From: Actinopolyspora erythraea
Lineage (GTDB): Bacteria > Actinomycetota > Actinomycetes > Mycobacteriales > Pseudonocardiaceae
Direction of reading: 5' to 3'
DNA: 64,000 nucleotides
Assembly: GCF_002263515.1 (NCBI RefSeq)
Contig: NZ_CP022752.1
Location: 4,774,001-4,838,000, forward strand
Shown here: positions 49,044-58,687 of the stretch, piece after piece
Position numbering within the stretch: the first letter of the stretch is position 1
Layout of the letters: each line of letters opens with the position of its first letter
Program-made: the position numbers and the translations under genes
Notes under the pieces: generated by a model
What the model was told of the DNA's origin: nothing
Seen by the model: the letters and a program-made list of their open reading frames with translations, nothing else
Databases searched by the model: none

Positions 49044-50774
49044 ATGGCTACGCCCGAGACACAGCCCACACCGGTCCCGACGCGCGCGTCCGGCCGACAA
49101 CGGGCCAGGAAGGGGTCGGTGCTCGTCGCGCTGACCCACACCACCGACCCCAAGCGGATCGGAATCCTCTACCTCGCCACGGCCTTCGTGTTCTTCCTCA
49201 TCGGCGGGCTGATGGCGATGTTCATCCGGGCCGAGCTCGCCGCACCCGGGGTCCAGGTGATCTCACAGGAGCAGTACAACCAGCTGTTCACCATGCACGG
49301 CACGATCATGCTGCTGCTGTTCGCCACCCCGATCCTGTTCGGCTTCGCCAACGTGGTGCTGCCGCTGCAGATCGGCGCTCCGGACGTGGCCTTCCCCAGG
49401 CTCAACGCGCTGTCCTACTGGCTGTTCCTGTTCGGCGGGATAATCGTGATCAGCGGTTTCGTCGCGCCGGGCGGAGCCGCCGACTTCGGCTGGACCGCCT
49501 ACCCCCCGCTGTCGGAGTTCAACACCGGGATCGGGGGCAACCTGTGGATCACGGGGCTGATCGTCTCCGGGCTGGGCACGATCCTCGGCGCCGTCAACAT
49601 GATCACTTCGGTGGTCTGCATGCGCGCGCCCGGCATGACCATGTGGCGGATGCCGATCTTCACCTGGAACATCCTGGTCACCAGTCTGCTGATCCTGATG
49701 GCCTTCCCCATCCTGACGGCGGCGCTGTTCGGGCTGCTGGCCGACCGGCACCTCGGCGCCCACGTGTTCGACCCGGCCAGCGGCGGGGCGGTGCTGTGGC
49801 AGCACCTGTTCTGGTTCTTCGGCCACCCCGAGGTCTACATCGTGGCGCTGCCGTTCTTCGGCATCATCACCGAGATCCTGCCGGTGTTCTCCCGCAAGCC
49901 GCTGTTCGGCTACACCGGACTGGTGTACGCCACCTGGACCATCGGCTTCCTGTCCGTGGTGGTCTGGGCCCACCACATGTTCGTCACCGGGGCGGTGCTG
50001 CTGCCCTTCTTCTCCTTCACGACCTTCCTGATCGCGGTGCCCACGGGGATCAAGTTCTTCAACTGGATCGGCACCATGTGGCGCGGACAGCTGACCTTCG
50101 AATCCCCGATGCTGTTCAGCGTCGGGTTCCTGGTCACCTTCCTGTTCGGTGGGCTGACCGGCGTGCTGCTGGCCTCACCACCGCTGGACTTCCACGTCTC
50201 GGACACCTACTTCGTGGTCGCGCACTTCCACTACGTGCTGTTCGGCACGATCGTGTTCGCGGTGTTCGCCGGGATCTACTTCTGGTTCCCCAAGATGATC
50301 GGCCGGATGATGGACGAGCGGTTGGCGAAGGCGCACTTCTGGCTGACCTTCATCGGCTTCCACACCACGTTCCTGGTGCAGCACTGGCTGGGCAACGAGG
50401 GCATGCCCCGGCGTTACGCCGACTACCTGCCCGGCGACGGGTTCACCACGCTCAACGTGATCTCCAGCGCCGGGGCCTTCCTGCTGGGCGCGTCGATGCT
50501 GCCGTTCCTGTACAACGTGTTCAAAAGCTACCGCTACGGCACGCGGGTGCACGTGGACGACCCGTGGGGGCACGGCAACTCGCTGGAGTGGGCCACCTCC
50601 TGCCCACCGCCCAGGCACAACTTCTACGAACTGCCCCGCATCCGCTCCACCCGGCCCGCCTTCGAGCTGCACTACCCGCACATGAGCGAACGGATGGAGC
50701 TGGAGGCCCACGTGACCGGGCGGAAGTCCGAACGACAGCGGGACAACGGCGGTGAGGACCGGGACGACCGGTGA
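49044..50774 (+). CDS. ctaD: Cytochrome c oxidase subunit I
   Basis: A 576-residue haem-copper oxidase subunit I with 12 predicted membrane helices. Haem and copper ligands are visible: [16 protein letters not shown], the His-Tyr active-site motif [23 protein letters not shown], and [15 protein letters not shown] with the haem a3 and haem a histidines. The cytoplasmic tail (about 555-576) is polar and highly charged. It is the catalytic core of the aa3-type terminal oxidase, taking electrons from the bcc complex and pumping protons. It stands alone, without ctaC or ctaE, as is common for actinobacterial ctaD. ATG 49044 is followed by a short basic leader. Confidence 0.97.
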   Translation: MATPETQPTPVPTRASGRQRARKGSVLVALTHTTDPKRIGILYLATAFVFFLIGGLMAMFIRAELAAPGVQVISQEQYNQLFTMHGTIMLLLFATPILFGFANVVLPLQIGAPDVAFPRLNALSYWLFLFGGIIVISGFVAPGGAADFGWTAYPPLSEFNTGIGGNLWITGLIVSGLGTILGAVNMITSVVCMRAPGMTMWRMPIFTWNILVTSLLILMAFPILTAALFGLLADRHLGAHVFDPASGGAVLWQHLFWFFGHPEVYIVALPFFGIITEILPVFSRKPLFGYTGLVYATWTIGFLSVVVWAHHMFVTGAVLLPFFSFTTFLIAVPTGIKFFNWIGTMWRGQLTFESPMLFSVGFLVTFLFGGLTGVLLASPPLDFHVSDTYFVVAHFHYVLFGTIVFAVFAGIYFWFPKMIGRMMDERLAKAHFWLTFIGFHTTFLVQHWLGNEGMPRRYADYLPGDGFTTLNVISSAGAFLLGASMLPFLYNVFKSYRYGTRVHVDDPWGHGNSLEWATSCPPPRHNFYELPRIRSTRPAFELHYPHMSERMELEAHVTGRKSERQRDNGGEDRDDR

Positions 50775-50807
50775 AGGCGGCAGCGGCCTCCTCCACCGGC
50801 CGGAACG

Positions 50808-51419
50808 TCACCCCCGGTTCGGAACCGAGTCCTCGGAGTCGTGCTCGTCGTCCCGATCGGCGGAGTTCGGCGGCGGCATCTCCACCCCCGCCGCTTCGAA
50901 CCGGGAGGGGTGGGACCTGTTGTTGGACAACGGCTGAACCCGGTTGCCGGTGCTGGAGACGCACCCCCTGCCCGGCAGCGCCCGGCACACCGGGCACTTG
51001 ACCTGCAGCACCTGGCGCCGGGCCTTGATGTCCTGGATCGCCTTCTCCGGGTCCTGGCCCTTGGCCTCCAACAGCGCCGCGGTGGCCCGCTCCCAGCCAC
51101 GCAACGACTCGGACGCGGAAGGACGGGGCTTGGACCTGATCTCCGCGCTCTCGGCCTTCTGTATCTGCTGGTTGCGGTACTCCACCCACTCCCGGTGGAT
51201 CACGCTGGTGGAGACCGAGACCGAGTTCCTGCGGTAGTGCTCGACCACGACGGACTTGGCGAAGTCGGCGGGGATCTCCCCCAGCGCCGCCGCCCACGAC
51301 TCGGCCGTCAGATCCGCCTTGCCCTGCTGCTGTTCGGTCTTGGGGTAGGCGAACGGTTCGAAGGACCTGTCGTAGCTGGCGGCGAGTTGGAACAGCTCGG
51401 GGAGTTCGTAGGTTTCCAT
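50808..51419 (-). CDS. Phage-like zinc-finger protein of unknown function
   Basis: A 203-residue protein. The N-terminal half is helical (METYELPELFQLAASYDRSF, then LGEIPADFAKSVVVEHYRRN). The C-terminal part carries CPVCRALPGRGCVSSTGNRV followed by a His (NRSHPSRFEAAGV). The CPxC...PGxxC...H arrangement occurs in small zinc-binding domains of actinophage and related proteins. The tail is acidic and disordered. Its ATG (51419) overlaps the end of the upstream HTH protein gene, so the two are made together. The pair resembles phage replication or regulatory modules, but its role is unknown. It is convergent with ctaD at a distance of 33 bp. Confidence 0.65.
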   Translation of the reverse strand: METYELPELFQLAASYDRSFEPFAYPKTEQQQGKADLTAESWAAALGEIPADFAKSVVVEHYRRNSVSVSTSVIHREWVEYRNQQIQKAESAEIRSKPRPSASESLRGWERATAALLEAKGQDPEKAIQDIKARRQVLQVKCPVCRALPGRGCVSSTGNRVQPLSNNRSHPSRFEAAGVEMPPPNSADRDDEHDSEDSVPNRG

Positions 51420-52408
51420 CAGGCTTCCTCCTCGTCCGACGGGCCGTCGATGTCGACCACGGAGACGTCCTCGGACCGGTCGTGCTCGACCCTCTCACGC
51501 ATTCGGCGCTTGTTCTGGGCCGCCACATAGTGCGCCTGCCTGGGAAGGTCGAAGGCCCGACGGCCGAAGGAGGGCTCCGGAAGGCAGTCGGGGCACTTCC
51601 GCACCCGTCCGTCGTCCTGCTCGATGTAACCGTTGTCGCATCCGGCGTTACCACAGTGGCCCGGCAGGGGGCGGGTGGACGCGCCGGTGGCCTTCTCCTT
51701 GGACTCCGGCAACGAGAGATGCCGCGGCCGGGGACTCCTGGTCTCGGGTTCCTTGGCCACCTCCTGGCTCGACGAGGAACCGTCGTAGACGTCCCGGGCC
51801 GAGCGCTGCAGCGCCTCGCCGTAGCACTCGGAGAACCTGCTCGGCGAGGTCTTCTTGCCCAGCCAGATGTTCAGCGCCGCCACGAGGTCGCCGGTGTTGG
51901 CGAGCGGGGACATCTCGCGCTTGGCCCTGATCTCCTCGGCCAGCTGCTTCAGGATCCGGTCGGGGATCGGGTTCTTCTGCTGCTCCGCCCACTGCCGGAC
52001 CAGGCTCTCCGAACTCATGGTGTTACCGGAACCACCCCTGGCCCCGGAAGAGCGTTCGGCCTCCCGAGGAGCCTCGGCCTCCCGGGAGGCCGGGGGCCTG
52101 CCCACCGGGGCGGTCGCCTCCCGGGCCAGCGCGGTGCGCTCGGCGGGCGCGACGGCACGAGCGTGCAGGGTCCACTGCACCCCGGTCTCCACCGAGGAAC
52201 CGGTCAGCCAGCCGTAACGCTCCAGCTCCGCCACCAGCTCGATGGGATCCGTGGCCCCGGCCGAGGCCAGGTCGCTCAGCCGCAGCCGCCCCTTGGTCTG
52301 GATGAGCGTGAAGGCCGCCCTGGCCTGCAGACTCATGGAGTTGTCCTGAGCCAGCTCGGCCGGAACCGCTACCCATCCGTCCCAGCCGGCAGACAGCGCA
52401 CCATCCAT
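51419..52408 (-). CDS. Winged-helix/zinc-ribbon protein, phage replisome-organiser-like
   Basis: A 329-residue protein. The N-terminal domain (about 10-75; DGWVAVPAELAQDNSMSLQA, RAAFTLIQTKGRLRLSDLAS, AELERYGWLTG) resembles the winged helix of phage replication-initiator/replisome-organiser proteins. A long polar linker follows, then a helical middle (LVRQWAEQQKNPIPDRILKQ, NIWLGKKTSPSRFSECYGEA). A zinc ribbon CGNAGCDNGYIEQDDGRVRKCPDC is present, shown here as CGNAGCDNGYI and RVRKCPDC. ATG 52408 has GGAGGAG upstream. It overlaps the following zinc-finger gene. The family is not named with confidence. Confidence 0.7.
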   Translation of the reverse strand: MDGALSAGWDGWVAVPAELAQDNSMSLQARAAFTLIQTKGRLRLSDLASAGATDPIELVAELERYGWLTGSSVETGVQWTLHARAVAPAERTALAREATAPVGRPPASREAEAPREAERSSGARGGSGNTMSSESLVRQWAEQQKNPIPDRILKQLAEEIRAKREMSPLANTGDLVAALNIWLGKKTSPSRFSECYGEALQRSARDVYDGSSSSQEVAKEPETRSPRPRHLSLPESKEKATGASTRPLPGHCGNAGCDNGYIEQDDGRVRKCPDCLPEPSFGRRAFDLPRQAHYVAAQNKRRMRERVEHDRSEDVSVVDIDGPSDEEEA

Positions 52409-52782
52409 CGGACGACTCCTCCATCGGTGTCACACCCCGTGCCCGGACAAGGCTATACCGAGCGGCAGGACACTCGGACAGCGTCACGACACCCGCCGAA
52501 CACTGACTCTCACCGCACGCGGGCAGCACCGCTCTGCTCCTTTCGAGTGGGACGACATCCCCTCGACGTGGCGCCCTTCATAATCGATGCAGGAACAGGC
52601 AGTGCGCGCTGTAGCGTTGTGCGGGACGGGTCGTGCGACGAGGCGCCACCCGTCCGGGCGTCGAGCCCACGCATCAGTCGACCGCTACCCGATCTCTTGA
52701 CGGCCCGCGAAGCCGGCAACATCCGGCTCGCCGCGGCCGCAACCCGTCCGGCGTGTCCGCGCTACACCGCAAGGAGAGAGCG
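52409..52782. other. Divergent promoter region between HTH pair and MFS gene
   Basis: About 375 bp without a gene. On the minus strand GGTATAGCC near 52,450 is a plausible -10 for the HTH gene. On the plus strand an AT-richer stretch (CTTCATAATCGATGCAGG, 52,574-52,591) may hold the MFS promoter. Confidence 0.4.
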
Positions 52783-54027
52783 TTGCCTGTTGCCCTGTTG
52801 GCACTCGCCATCGCGGCATTCGGAATCGGCACCACGGAATTCGTGATGATGGGGCTGCTGCCCGAAGTGGCCACCGACATGAACGTGTCGATCTCGGCCG
52901 CGGGCGGCTACATCTCGCTGTACGCACTCGGAGTCGTCGTCGGCGCACCGTTGCTGACCATCGCCGGGATGCGCGTGCGCAGAAAGACCATGCTGCTGAG
53001 CATGATGGGGCTGTTCATCGTGGGCAATCTGCTGTCCGCGATCGCCCCGACTCACCTGTCGCTGCTCGCGGCCAGGTTCGTGGCGGGGCTGCCGCACGGG
53101 ACCTTCTTCGGCATCGGTGCGGTGGTGGCCGCGAGCCTGGTCAGCCGCGACAAACGCGGGCGGGCCATCTCGATGATGTTCGTGGGGCTGACCGTGGCCA
53201 ACATCGTCGGGGTGCCGGTCGGCACACTGCTCGGCCAGGCCATCGACTGGCGCTGGACATTCGGGCTGGTCGCGCTGATCGGAGCGGTCGCGCTGGCGGC
53301 GGTCAGCGTGTTGGTGCCGCGCCAGGCCAAGCCGACCGAGGTGAGCCTGCGCGGCGAGCTGTCGGCGTTCAGGCGTCCGCAGGTGTGGCTGGCCTTCGCG
53401 GTGGTGGTGTTCGGCTTCGCCGCGACCTTCTCGTTCTACAGCTACATCAAGCCACTGCTGATCCAGGTCAGCGGCTACACACCGCTGGCGGCCACCGTGC
53501 TGCTCGCGCTGTTCGGCACCGGCATGACCCTGGGCACCGTGATCGGTGGGAGGCTGGCGGACCGCTCGCCGATGCGCACGCTCTACACCTTCCTGACGGC
53601 GCTGGCGATCGTACTGACGATGTTCACCTTCACCGCGCACAACACCGTGCTGGTGGCGGTCAACGTGTTCCTGGTGGGCGTCACCGGTTTCGCCGCCATC
53701 CCCAGCATCCAGGCCAGGATCCTGGACCAGGCCAGGGAGGCCCCCTCGCTGGGCTCAGCCAGCATCCAGTCCACGTTCAACATCGCCAACTCGCTGGGCG
53801 CCTACCTCGGCGGGCTGGTGATCGCGGCCGGGTTCGGGCTGATCTCGCCGAGCTGGGTCGGCGCGGTGCTGGCCCTGGTGGGACTGGGCTTCGCGGTGCT
53901 CTCCGGCAGGCTCGACCGGCGGAGGGACGGCGGGCGGGGCCGGACTCCCGGAACCGACTCGGGAGACCCCGCGTCCGGCTCGGCCGAAGGCTCCCCGGAG
54001 TCGGTCGGGGCCGCGCCCGCCCGCTGA
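52783..54027 (+). CDS. MFS transporter, DHA1 (AraJ/arabinose efflux-like) family
   Basis: A 414-residue major facilitator with 12 predicted helices. The opening ALAIAAFGIGTTEFVMMGLL and PEVATDMNVSISAAGGYISL are classical for the DHA1 drug-efflux/AraJ group. The loop 2-3 motif is GMRVRRKTMLLSM, with motif C-like LLAARFVAGLPHGTFFGIGA in helix 5. The C-terminal ~45 residues form a polar disordered tail. It is predicted to export sugars or drugs by proton antiport; the substrate is unknown. The TTG at 52783 is chosen as start, with AAGGAGAG four bases upstream; longer in-frame frames have no ribosome site. Confidence 0.87.
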   Translation: MPVALLALAIAAFGIGTTEFVMMGLLPEVATDMNVSISAAGGYISLYALGVVVGAPLLTIAGMRVRRKTMLLSMMGLFIVGNLLSAIAPTHLSLLAARFVAGLPHGTFFGIGAVVAASLVSRDKRGRAISMMFVGLTVANIVGVPVGTLLGQAIDWRWTFGLVALIGAVALAAVSVLVPRQAKPTEVSLRGELSAFRRPQVWLAFAVVVFGFAATFSFYSYIKPLLIQVSGYTPLAATVLLALFGTGMTLGTVIGGRLADRSPMRTLYTFLTALAIVLTMFTFTAHNTVLVAVNVFLVGVTGFAAIPSIQARILDQAREAPSLGSASIQSTFNIANSLGAYLGGLVIAAGFGLISPSWVGAVLALVGLGFAVLSGRLDRRRDGGRGRTPGTDSGDPASGSAEGSPESVGAAPAR

Positions 54028-54201
54028 GCCGGGTCACACCGGGCGAACCGCCCGCGGCCGTGATGCAATCGCTGCCACCGGGAATGCTTGATCGATTCCA
54101 CTGGTTGACCGGGAGGGCGTGTGTGCACCCGAACGGGTGTATCCACCGCCCTCCGATTGGTGGCCGTGTTACGAGTCGACATTCGTGAAAGGGAACACCC
54201 G

Positions 54202-55032
54202 ATGACTCAGGTTCCGAACATCACGCTCAACACCGGCGCGAAGATGCCTCAGCTGGGCTTCGGCGTCTTCCAGATCTCCTCCGAGGAGGTCGTCGAGCCG
54301 GTCAGGGCCGCCCTGGAGGCGGGCTACCGCAGCATCGACACCGCGGCCGTCTACGGCAACGAGGAAGGCGTCGGCAAGGCCATCGCCGAGTCGGGGATCC
54401 CGCGCGAGGAACTGTTCGTCACCACCAAGCTGTGGAACGACAGGCAGGGCTACGACGAGACGTTCCGCGCGTTCGACGAGAGCCTCAACAAGCTGGGCCT
54501 GGACTACGTGGATCTCTACCTGATCCACTGGCCGATGCCCGGCCAGGACACCTACGTGCAGACCTGGCAGGCGTTCGAGAAGCTCCACGCCGAGGGCCGC
54601 GCCAAGTCCATCGGCGTGTCGAACTTCCACACCTCGCACCTACGCAGGCTGTTCGAGGAGACCAACGTGGTGCCCGCCGTGAACCAGATCGAGCTGCACC
54701 CCAACCTGCCCCAGGCCGAGTTGCGTGCCTTCCACGCCGAGCACGGCATCGCCACCGAGGCGTGGAGCCCGATCGGGCAGGGCAAGGGTCTGCTGGAGGA
54801 CTCCCGACTGCGGGGGCTGGCCGAGAAGTACGGCAAGTCCGCCGCCCAGGTGGTGCTGCGCTGGCACATCCAGCTGGGCAACGTGACCATCCCGAAGTCG
54901 GCCACGCCGTCGCGCGTGCGGGAGAACCTCGAGGTGTTCGACTTCGAGCTCAGCGAGGACGACATGAAGGCCATCGGCGAGCTGGACAACGACGGCCGGG
55001 TCGGCCCCAACCCGGACGTCTTCGGCGCGTGA
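54202..55032 (+). CDS. Aldo/keto reductase
   Basis: A 276-residue TIM-barrel NADPH-dependent reductase of the AKR5-type prokaryotic group. Catalytic residues are visible: Asp and Tyr in SIDTAAVYGNEEGVG, Lys in LFVTTKLWNDRQG and His in DLYLIHWPMPG. NADPH-binding motifs are IGVSNFHTSHL and TIPKSATPSRVRENLEVFDF. Such enzymes reduce 2,5-diketogluconate, methylglyoxal and other small carbonyls; the exact substrate is unknown. ATG 54202 has GAAAGGGAA upstream. It follows the MFS gene after 174 bp on the same strand, possibly as an independent unit. Confidence 0.93.
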   Translation: MTQVPNITLNTGAKMPQLGFGVFQISSEEVVEPVRAALEAGYRSIDTAAVYGNEEGVGKAIAESGIPREELFVTTKLWNDRQGYDETFRAFDESLNKLGLDYVDLYLIHWPMPGQDTYVQTWQAFEKLHAEGRAKSIGVSNFHTSHLRRLFEETNVVPAVNQIELHPNLPQAELRAFHAEHGIATEAWSPIGQGKGLLEDSRLRGLAEKYGKSAAQVVLRWHIQLGNVTIPKSATPSRVRENLEVFDFELSEDDMKAIGELDNDGRVGPNPDVFGA

Positions 55033-55397
55033 ACGAGCGGTGAGCCGCCACCAACGCCCGCGACAGGGCGCCGGTGCGCCGGGGTGGGAGGTGCCGGGTG
55101 CTCCTCCCTCCCCGCACGGGGTGCTGCCCCTGAAACCACCCGAGAAATCGCCGCGCCGGGGCGTCGTCGAGAAGCGATCATGAGAAGCGCAGCGCACGTG
55201 TCCCCGGTGCGTGAGTCGGATGCATCGCGAGGCCGGACCGCTCGCCGCGCGGTTCGCTGCTCAGCAGCCGGCCCAACGCCGCGAGGCGCCGACTCACGTG
55301 CCGGCTAACCGACCACCGCGCCAGAGCGACCGGTACATCAACGCTGCGCGAGGTTCCACCACCTGACCACCCACGCGACCCGCGCAGCCGACAGCGG
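55033..55397. other. Intergenic region with long inverted repeat and repeat fragment E
   Basis: About 365 bp between the convergent AKR and monooxygenase genes. GTGAGTCGG (55211-55219) and CCGACTCAC (55289-55297) form a 9-bp inverted repeat with a 69-bp interior. Repeat fragment E follows. No gene was found. Confidence 0.45.
55347..55372 (+). repeat. Hairpin-repeat fragment E
   Basis: GCGAGGTTCCACCACC then TGACCACCC matches the right-hand end of repeat copy B (GAGAGGTTCCGCCACC, GGACCACCC). The hairpin arms are missing, so this is a remnant or chance partial match. Confidence 0.35.
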
Positions 55398-56555
55398 TCA
55401 CGCCATGCCGACGGACACCGAGGGCGGAGTGAGTCCCCTGAGGATGTTGCTGCCCGAGCGCAGCGTGATCACCTGGCTGCGAGTGGCGATCCAGCGGGGG
55501 AACTTGCCGATCCGCTGCAGCGGGGTCCGACGTTGTGCGGAGGTCAGCGCCGCGGTGCGCGAGACCTTCGCCACGCGGGGCCTGCGCTGCTGCTCGTACT
55601 CCCGCAGCATCGGTTCCGGGTTGGCCCCGTCGGTGTCGGCCAGCGCGCAGGACAGCAGCCAGGCGTCCTCCATCGTCTGGTTGGCGGCCTGGGCCACGGC
55701 GGGTGGCATCGCGTGCGCGGCATCACCGATCAGGGTGGTTCGCGGGCCGCCCCAGACCTTGGGGACCTGGTGGCGGATGTGGGGGAAGAATCCCAGGTCC
55801 TCGTCCGAGATCGATCCCAGCAGCTCCTCGACCGGATCCGGCCACCCGGTGAACGCCGCCCGCAGGTCCGCCACCGTCAGCTCCGCCCGGTCCTCACGCC
55901 ACGGCATGTCGAACCACCAGTGCAGCAGACCCTCCCCCGCAGGGATGAGTCCACAGTGACCGTCGCGCCCCGCGATGTTGAGCGTCTGGTAGCCGTAGGC
56001 GATCGGCAGGTCGCTGCGGGTCAGTCCCTGCCAGCTGGCCCAACCGGTCAGCCGGGCGGGCTCACCGCCCAGCACCGTGCGGCGGACCATCGACCGCTGC
56101 CCGTCGGCTCCGACGATGACGTCCCCGGTTTCGGAGGTGCCGTCGGCGAACTCCGCGACGGCGTGGTCGGCGAACTCCCGGACGCCGACGCACCGCTTGC
56201 CGAACCGGAAGACCTCGCTCGGCAGCGCCTCGGCCATCCGGTACAGCAGCTCCCGCCGGGGGACCTCGACCGTGGGAGAGCCGAGGCGCTCGGTGACCTC
56301 GTCCAGGTCCGCCTCCCAGAGCATCCTGCCGGTCGCCGTCATCGCACGCAGGCTGTGCAACTGGCGCCCGACGCCGTGCAGCGGAATCCCCAGCCCGCGC
56401 AACGCGGCGGTTCCGTTGCTCCAGACGGTGACCCCGGCACCGCCGTCGCGGAGCTTCTCGGCGTGCTCGTAGATCCTCACCCGGTGACCGTTGTCGAGCA
56501 GGCCCTTGGCCACGGCGAGTCCACCCAAGCCTCCCCCGATGACCAGAACCCGCAT
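55398..56555 (-). CDS. FAD-dependent monooxygenase
   Basis: A 385-residue group A flavin monooxygenase. The N-terminal Rossmann motif is MRVLVIGGGLGGLAVAKGLL, with the FAD/NADPH DG motif DVIVGADGQRSMVRR near residue 150 and the second FAD motif TLIGDAAHAMPPAVAQAANQ near 280. The substrate is unknown; relatives hydroxylate aromatics such as salicylate, or act in secondary metabolism. No reductase partner is needed in this family. ATG 56555 directly begins the Rossmann strand. It is convergent with the aldo/keto reductase gene and separated from the next gene by ~200 bp. Confidence 0.9.
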   Translation of the reverse strand: MRVLVIGGGLGGLAVAKGLLDNGHRVRIYEHAEKLRDGGAGVTVWSNGTAALRGLGIPLHGVGRQLHSLRAMTATGRMLWEADLDEVTERLGSPTVEVPRRELLYRMAEALPSEVFRFGKRCVGVREFADHAVAEFADGTSETGDVIVGADGQRSMVRRTVLGGEPARLTGWASWQGLTRSDLPIAYGYQTLNIAGRDGHCGLIPAGEGLLHWWFDMPWREDRAELTVADLRAAFTGWPDPVEELLGSISDEDLGFFPHIRHQVPKVWGGPRTTLIGDAAHAMPPAVAQAANQTMEDAWLLSCALADTDGANPEPMLREYEQQRRPRVAKVSRTAALTSAQRRTPLQRIGKFPRWIATRSQVITLRSGSNILRGLTPPSVSVGMA

Positions 56556-56757
56556 CGTCTCCGTCCGTTCGTCACCGGCACCCCTGCCGTGGGGATGCGC
56601 TCAGCGGAACCGTCCTCGCGACAGCACTGCACCTCGGACGCATTTTATCCGGAACTCCCCCACAACGGGATTTACGATTACTCACATCCGGATCACCCGC
56701 TGACCAGTACGACCATCCGCGTCTCGCCCGGAACGCGCGGGCCGACCGCGAGGGCGG

Positions 56758-56958
56758 TCAGGCCGCGCGTTCGAGGAAGCGCCCGGCCACCAGACCGGGT
56801 TCCTCGTCCCCGTCGAACCGGACCCACAGCACCGGACCGTCGAAGACGTCCGGCAGACCGGTCGCGGCCTCGACCACGGTTCCGGTCTGATCCTGAAAAC
56901 GACCGAAGGAAGCGCGCACGCGCGTGCCTGGTTCCAACGGAATCGATGACTGCTCCAT
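56758..56958 (-). CDS. Small KOW/SH3-like protein of unknown function
   Basis: A 66-residue protein: MEQSSIPLEPGTRVRASFGR, then FQDQTGTVVEAATG and VLWVRFDGDEEPGLVAGRFL. The GTRV...QTGTVV...VRFDGDE pattern is that of a small five-stranded KOW/SH3-like barrel with a basic loop. The family is unnamed and its role unknown. ATG 56958 was preferred over an in-frame start 11 codons earlier because it begins the barrel. It stands alone between the monooxygenase and YigZ genes. Confidence 0.55.
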   Translation of the reverse strand: MEQSSIPLEPGTRVRASFGRFQDQTGTVVEAATGLPDVFDGPVLWVRFDGDEEPGLVAGRFLERAA

Positions 56959-57286
56959 GAGAGTGGACGGTACGTGCCCGGCGCGCGTCACGGAAAATCA
57001 CTCCCACCGGTTTCGGACGCGAACGACGTGTGCAGGTGCTATCGACGCCGGTTACCGGGCGTGCCCGAGATCACATACGTTCGAGGGTGAGCGTTGTCAC
57101 GCCGGTTTCCGGTGGTGCCCCCGTCGCTGGGCCCCGTTTCCCGCGTCCGGTGCCCGACCCACCCCTGGGCGCGTGTCCCCGGGAGCCTCGCGACCGCGAC
57201 CACGGCGAACGCGGGAGCTCCCTCGGCGTATGGCACAGCGAGCGGGGCACCGGGGTCGCGCCCTCCACCTCCGGTAGGAAGGAGGT
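56959..57286. other. Upstream region of yigZ
   Basis: About 330 bp containing the divergent promoters of the small SH3-like gene and yigZ. GGAAGGAGG lies just before the yigZ ATG. No other signal was recognised. Confidence 0.35.
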
Positions 57287-57907
57287 ATGCGCACGATCCG
57301 ACAGGCGGGTTCGGCGGAACTCGTGGAGAAGAAGTCCCGTTTTCGGTGCGCGCTGGAACGCGTCGAGTCCGAGGAGCAGGCACGCGAGTTCGTGGCGCGG
57401 TGCCGGCGGGAGCACCCCGGTGCCCGGCACCACTGCTACGCCTACCTCGTGGGCGACGACGCCGAGGTCCAGAAGTCCAACGACGACGGTGAACCAGCCG
57501 GAACGGCCGGGATGCCGATCCTGCGGGTACTGCGCCACAACGAACTGACCAACACCGTGGCAGTGGTCGTGCGCTACTTCGGTGGGGTGCTGCTGGGCTC
57601 CGGTGGACTGATCCGCGCCTACGGCTCGGCCGTCAGCGGGGCGCTGGAGGAGGTCGGGCTCGCCCGGCGGGAACCCGCCCGGCTCGTCTCGGTCCGCGTG
57701 GACCACTCCACGGCGGGCAGGCTGGACAACGAGCTGCGCTCGGCCGGTCGCGAGCCCACCGGGACGCGGTACGGGCAGTCGGTCGAGTTCGACGTGCCCG
57801 TGCCGGAGCCGGAGACCGACGCCTTCGAACGTTGGATCACCGAGACGGCCGGGGGGAACGCGAGCGTGACCCTGGGGGAGCGGGTCTTCGTCGAAGTGGC
57901 GGAATGA
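57287..57907 (+). CDS. yigZ: YigZ/IMPACT family protein
   Basis: A 206-residue protein of the YigZ/IMPACT family. The N-terminal UPF0029 domain reads VEKKSRFRCALERVESEEQA; ARHHCYAYLVGDDAEVQKSN contains the conserved HHCYAY; DDGEPAGTAGMPILRVL and RYFGGVLLGSGGLIRAYGSA complete the signature. The C-terminal EF-G-domain-V-like segment (about 135-206) follows. IMPACT proteins modulate translation control in eukaryotes; the bacterial function is uncertain. GGAAGGAGG precedes ATG 57287. An 11-bp terminator follows 73 bp past the stop. Confidence 0.93.
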   Translation: MRTIRQAGSAELVEKKSRFRCALERVESEEQAREFVARCRREHPGARHHCYAYLVGDDAEVQKSNDDGEPAGTAGMPILRVLRHNELTNTVAVVVRYFGGVLLGSGGLIRAYGSAVSGALEEVGLARREPARLVSVRVDHSTAGRLDNELRSAGREPTGTRYGQSVEFDVPVPEPETDAFERWITETAGGNASVTLGERVFVEVAE

Positions 57908-58279
57908 GACCGCGAACGAGCCCCTCGGACCCGGCCGGGAGCGGCCCCACCGGTCACCGGTTCCCGGAGGAACGAGGCGGCGCCGGGGCGTCGCGGACAC
58001 GTGGATCAACGCCCCGGCGTCACGCGCCCCGCCTCCGCGAAGTCGTTCGCCCACCTCGGGACGCGTTCGTCCCACCCTCCGGAGATACGTGCCGCCCGGA
58101 GCGAGCACTCCGGCCGGCACGACCTTCCGAACTCCTCCGGAAGGGGAACCGAAATCCCCTTATCGGACGAAAACGGCAGTGAGAAGATCAACATCTCCGT
58201 GTTCAGACGACTCCGATACGTGATATCCACGAGCCGAGGGGAGTTGGCACTGGCAATCCCACACGCCGAAAGGAATCGA
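57908..58279. other. Region between yigZ and a small HhH-like gene
   Basis: About 370 bp. It holds the yigZ terminator (57981-58019) and, to the right, AT-richer sequence (58,160-58,260) that probably contains the promoter and leader of the 68-residue gene. Confidence 0.4.
57981..58019 (+). terminator. Terminator of yigZ
   Basis: CGCCGGGGCGT (57981-57991) and ACGCCCCGGCG (58009-58019) form a perfect 11-bp stem with a 17-nt loop. Confidence 0.65.
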
Positions 58280-58486
58280 ATGATCGACATCGCCGACAAG
58301 CTCGTCAAGGCGTACGAGGGCAAGCCGCTCAGCGAGCTTCCCGACGCGCCGGTGGCGGCACTGCAGGGCGTCAGCGAGAGCGACGCCGAGCAGCTCGAGC
58401 AGGCCTTCGGCATCCGGACCATCCGGGACCTCGGCGACAACAAGTACTTCCGCTGGGCACAGGCCATCAACCAGCTCGCCGAGTGA
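58280..58486 (+). CDS. Small helix-hairpin-helix-like protein
   Basis: A 68-residue protein: MIDIADKLVKAYEGKPLSEL, then DAPVAALQGVSESDAEQLEQ and AFGIRTIRDLGDNKYFRWAQ. The ALQGVS...AEQLEQAFGIRTIRDL segment looks like a helix-hairpin-helix (ladder-type) motif as in DUF4332-like or nucleic-acid-binding proteins. It is all-helical and cytoplasmic, of unknown function. AAAGGA lies seven bases before ATG 58280. It is followed by a very strong terminator, so it is a single-gene unit. Confidence 0.7.
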   Translation: MIDIADKLVKAYEGKPLSELPDAPVAALQGVSESDAEQLEQAFGIRTIRDLGDNKYFRWAQAINQLAE

Positions 58487-58638
58487 GAACCGACCGCTCG
58501 GCCCGACGACCGAGGAAGCCTTCGAGGTTTCACGGGGCGTGGGACGACTCCGAGGCACCGGCCCACGAACCGGAAGGAGCCGTTCCGGCCGAGCGGGCGG
58601 CGTGACCCCCGTAGACGGTCCTACTGTCCGGTCACAAC

Positions 58639-58666
58639 GGGACTCCCGGTCGGAACCGGGAGTCCC
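58639..58666. terminator. Strong bidirectional terminator
   Basis: GGGACTCCCGGT (58639-58650) and ACCGGGAGTCCC (58655-58666) form a perfect 12-bp stem with a 4-nt CGGA loop between two convergent transcription units. Confidence 0.85.
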
Positions 58667-58687
58667 GGTCTCCAGCCGGGAACCACC

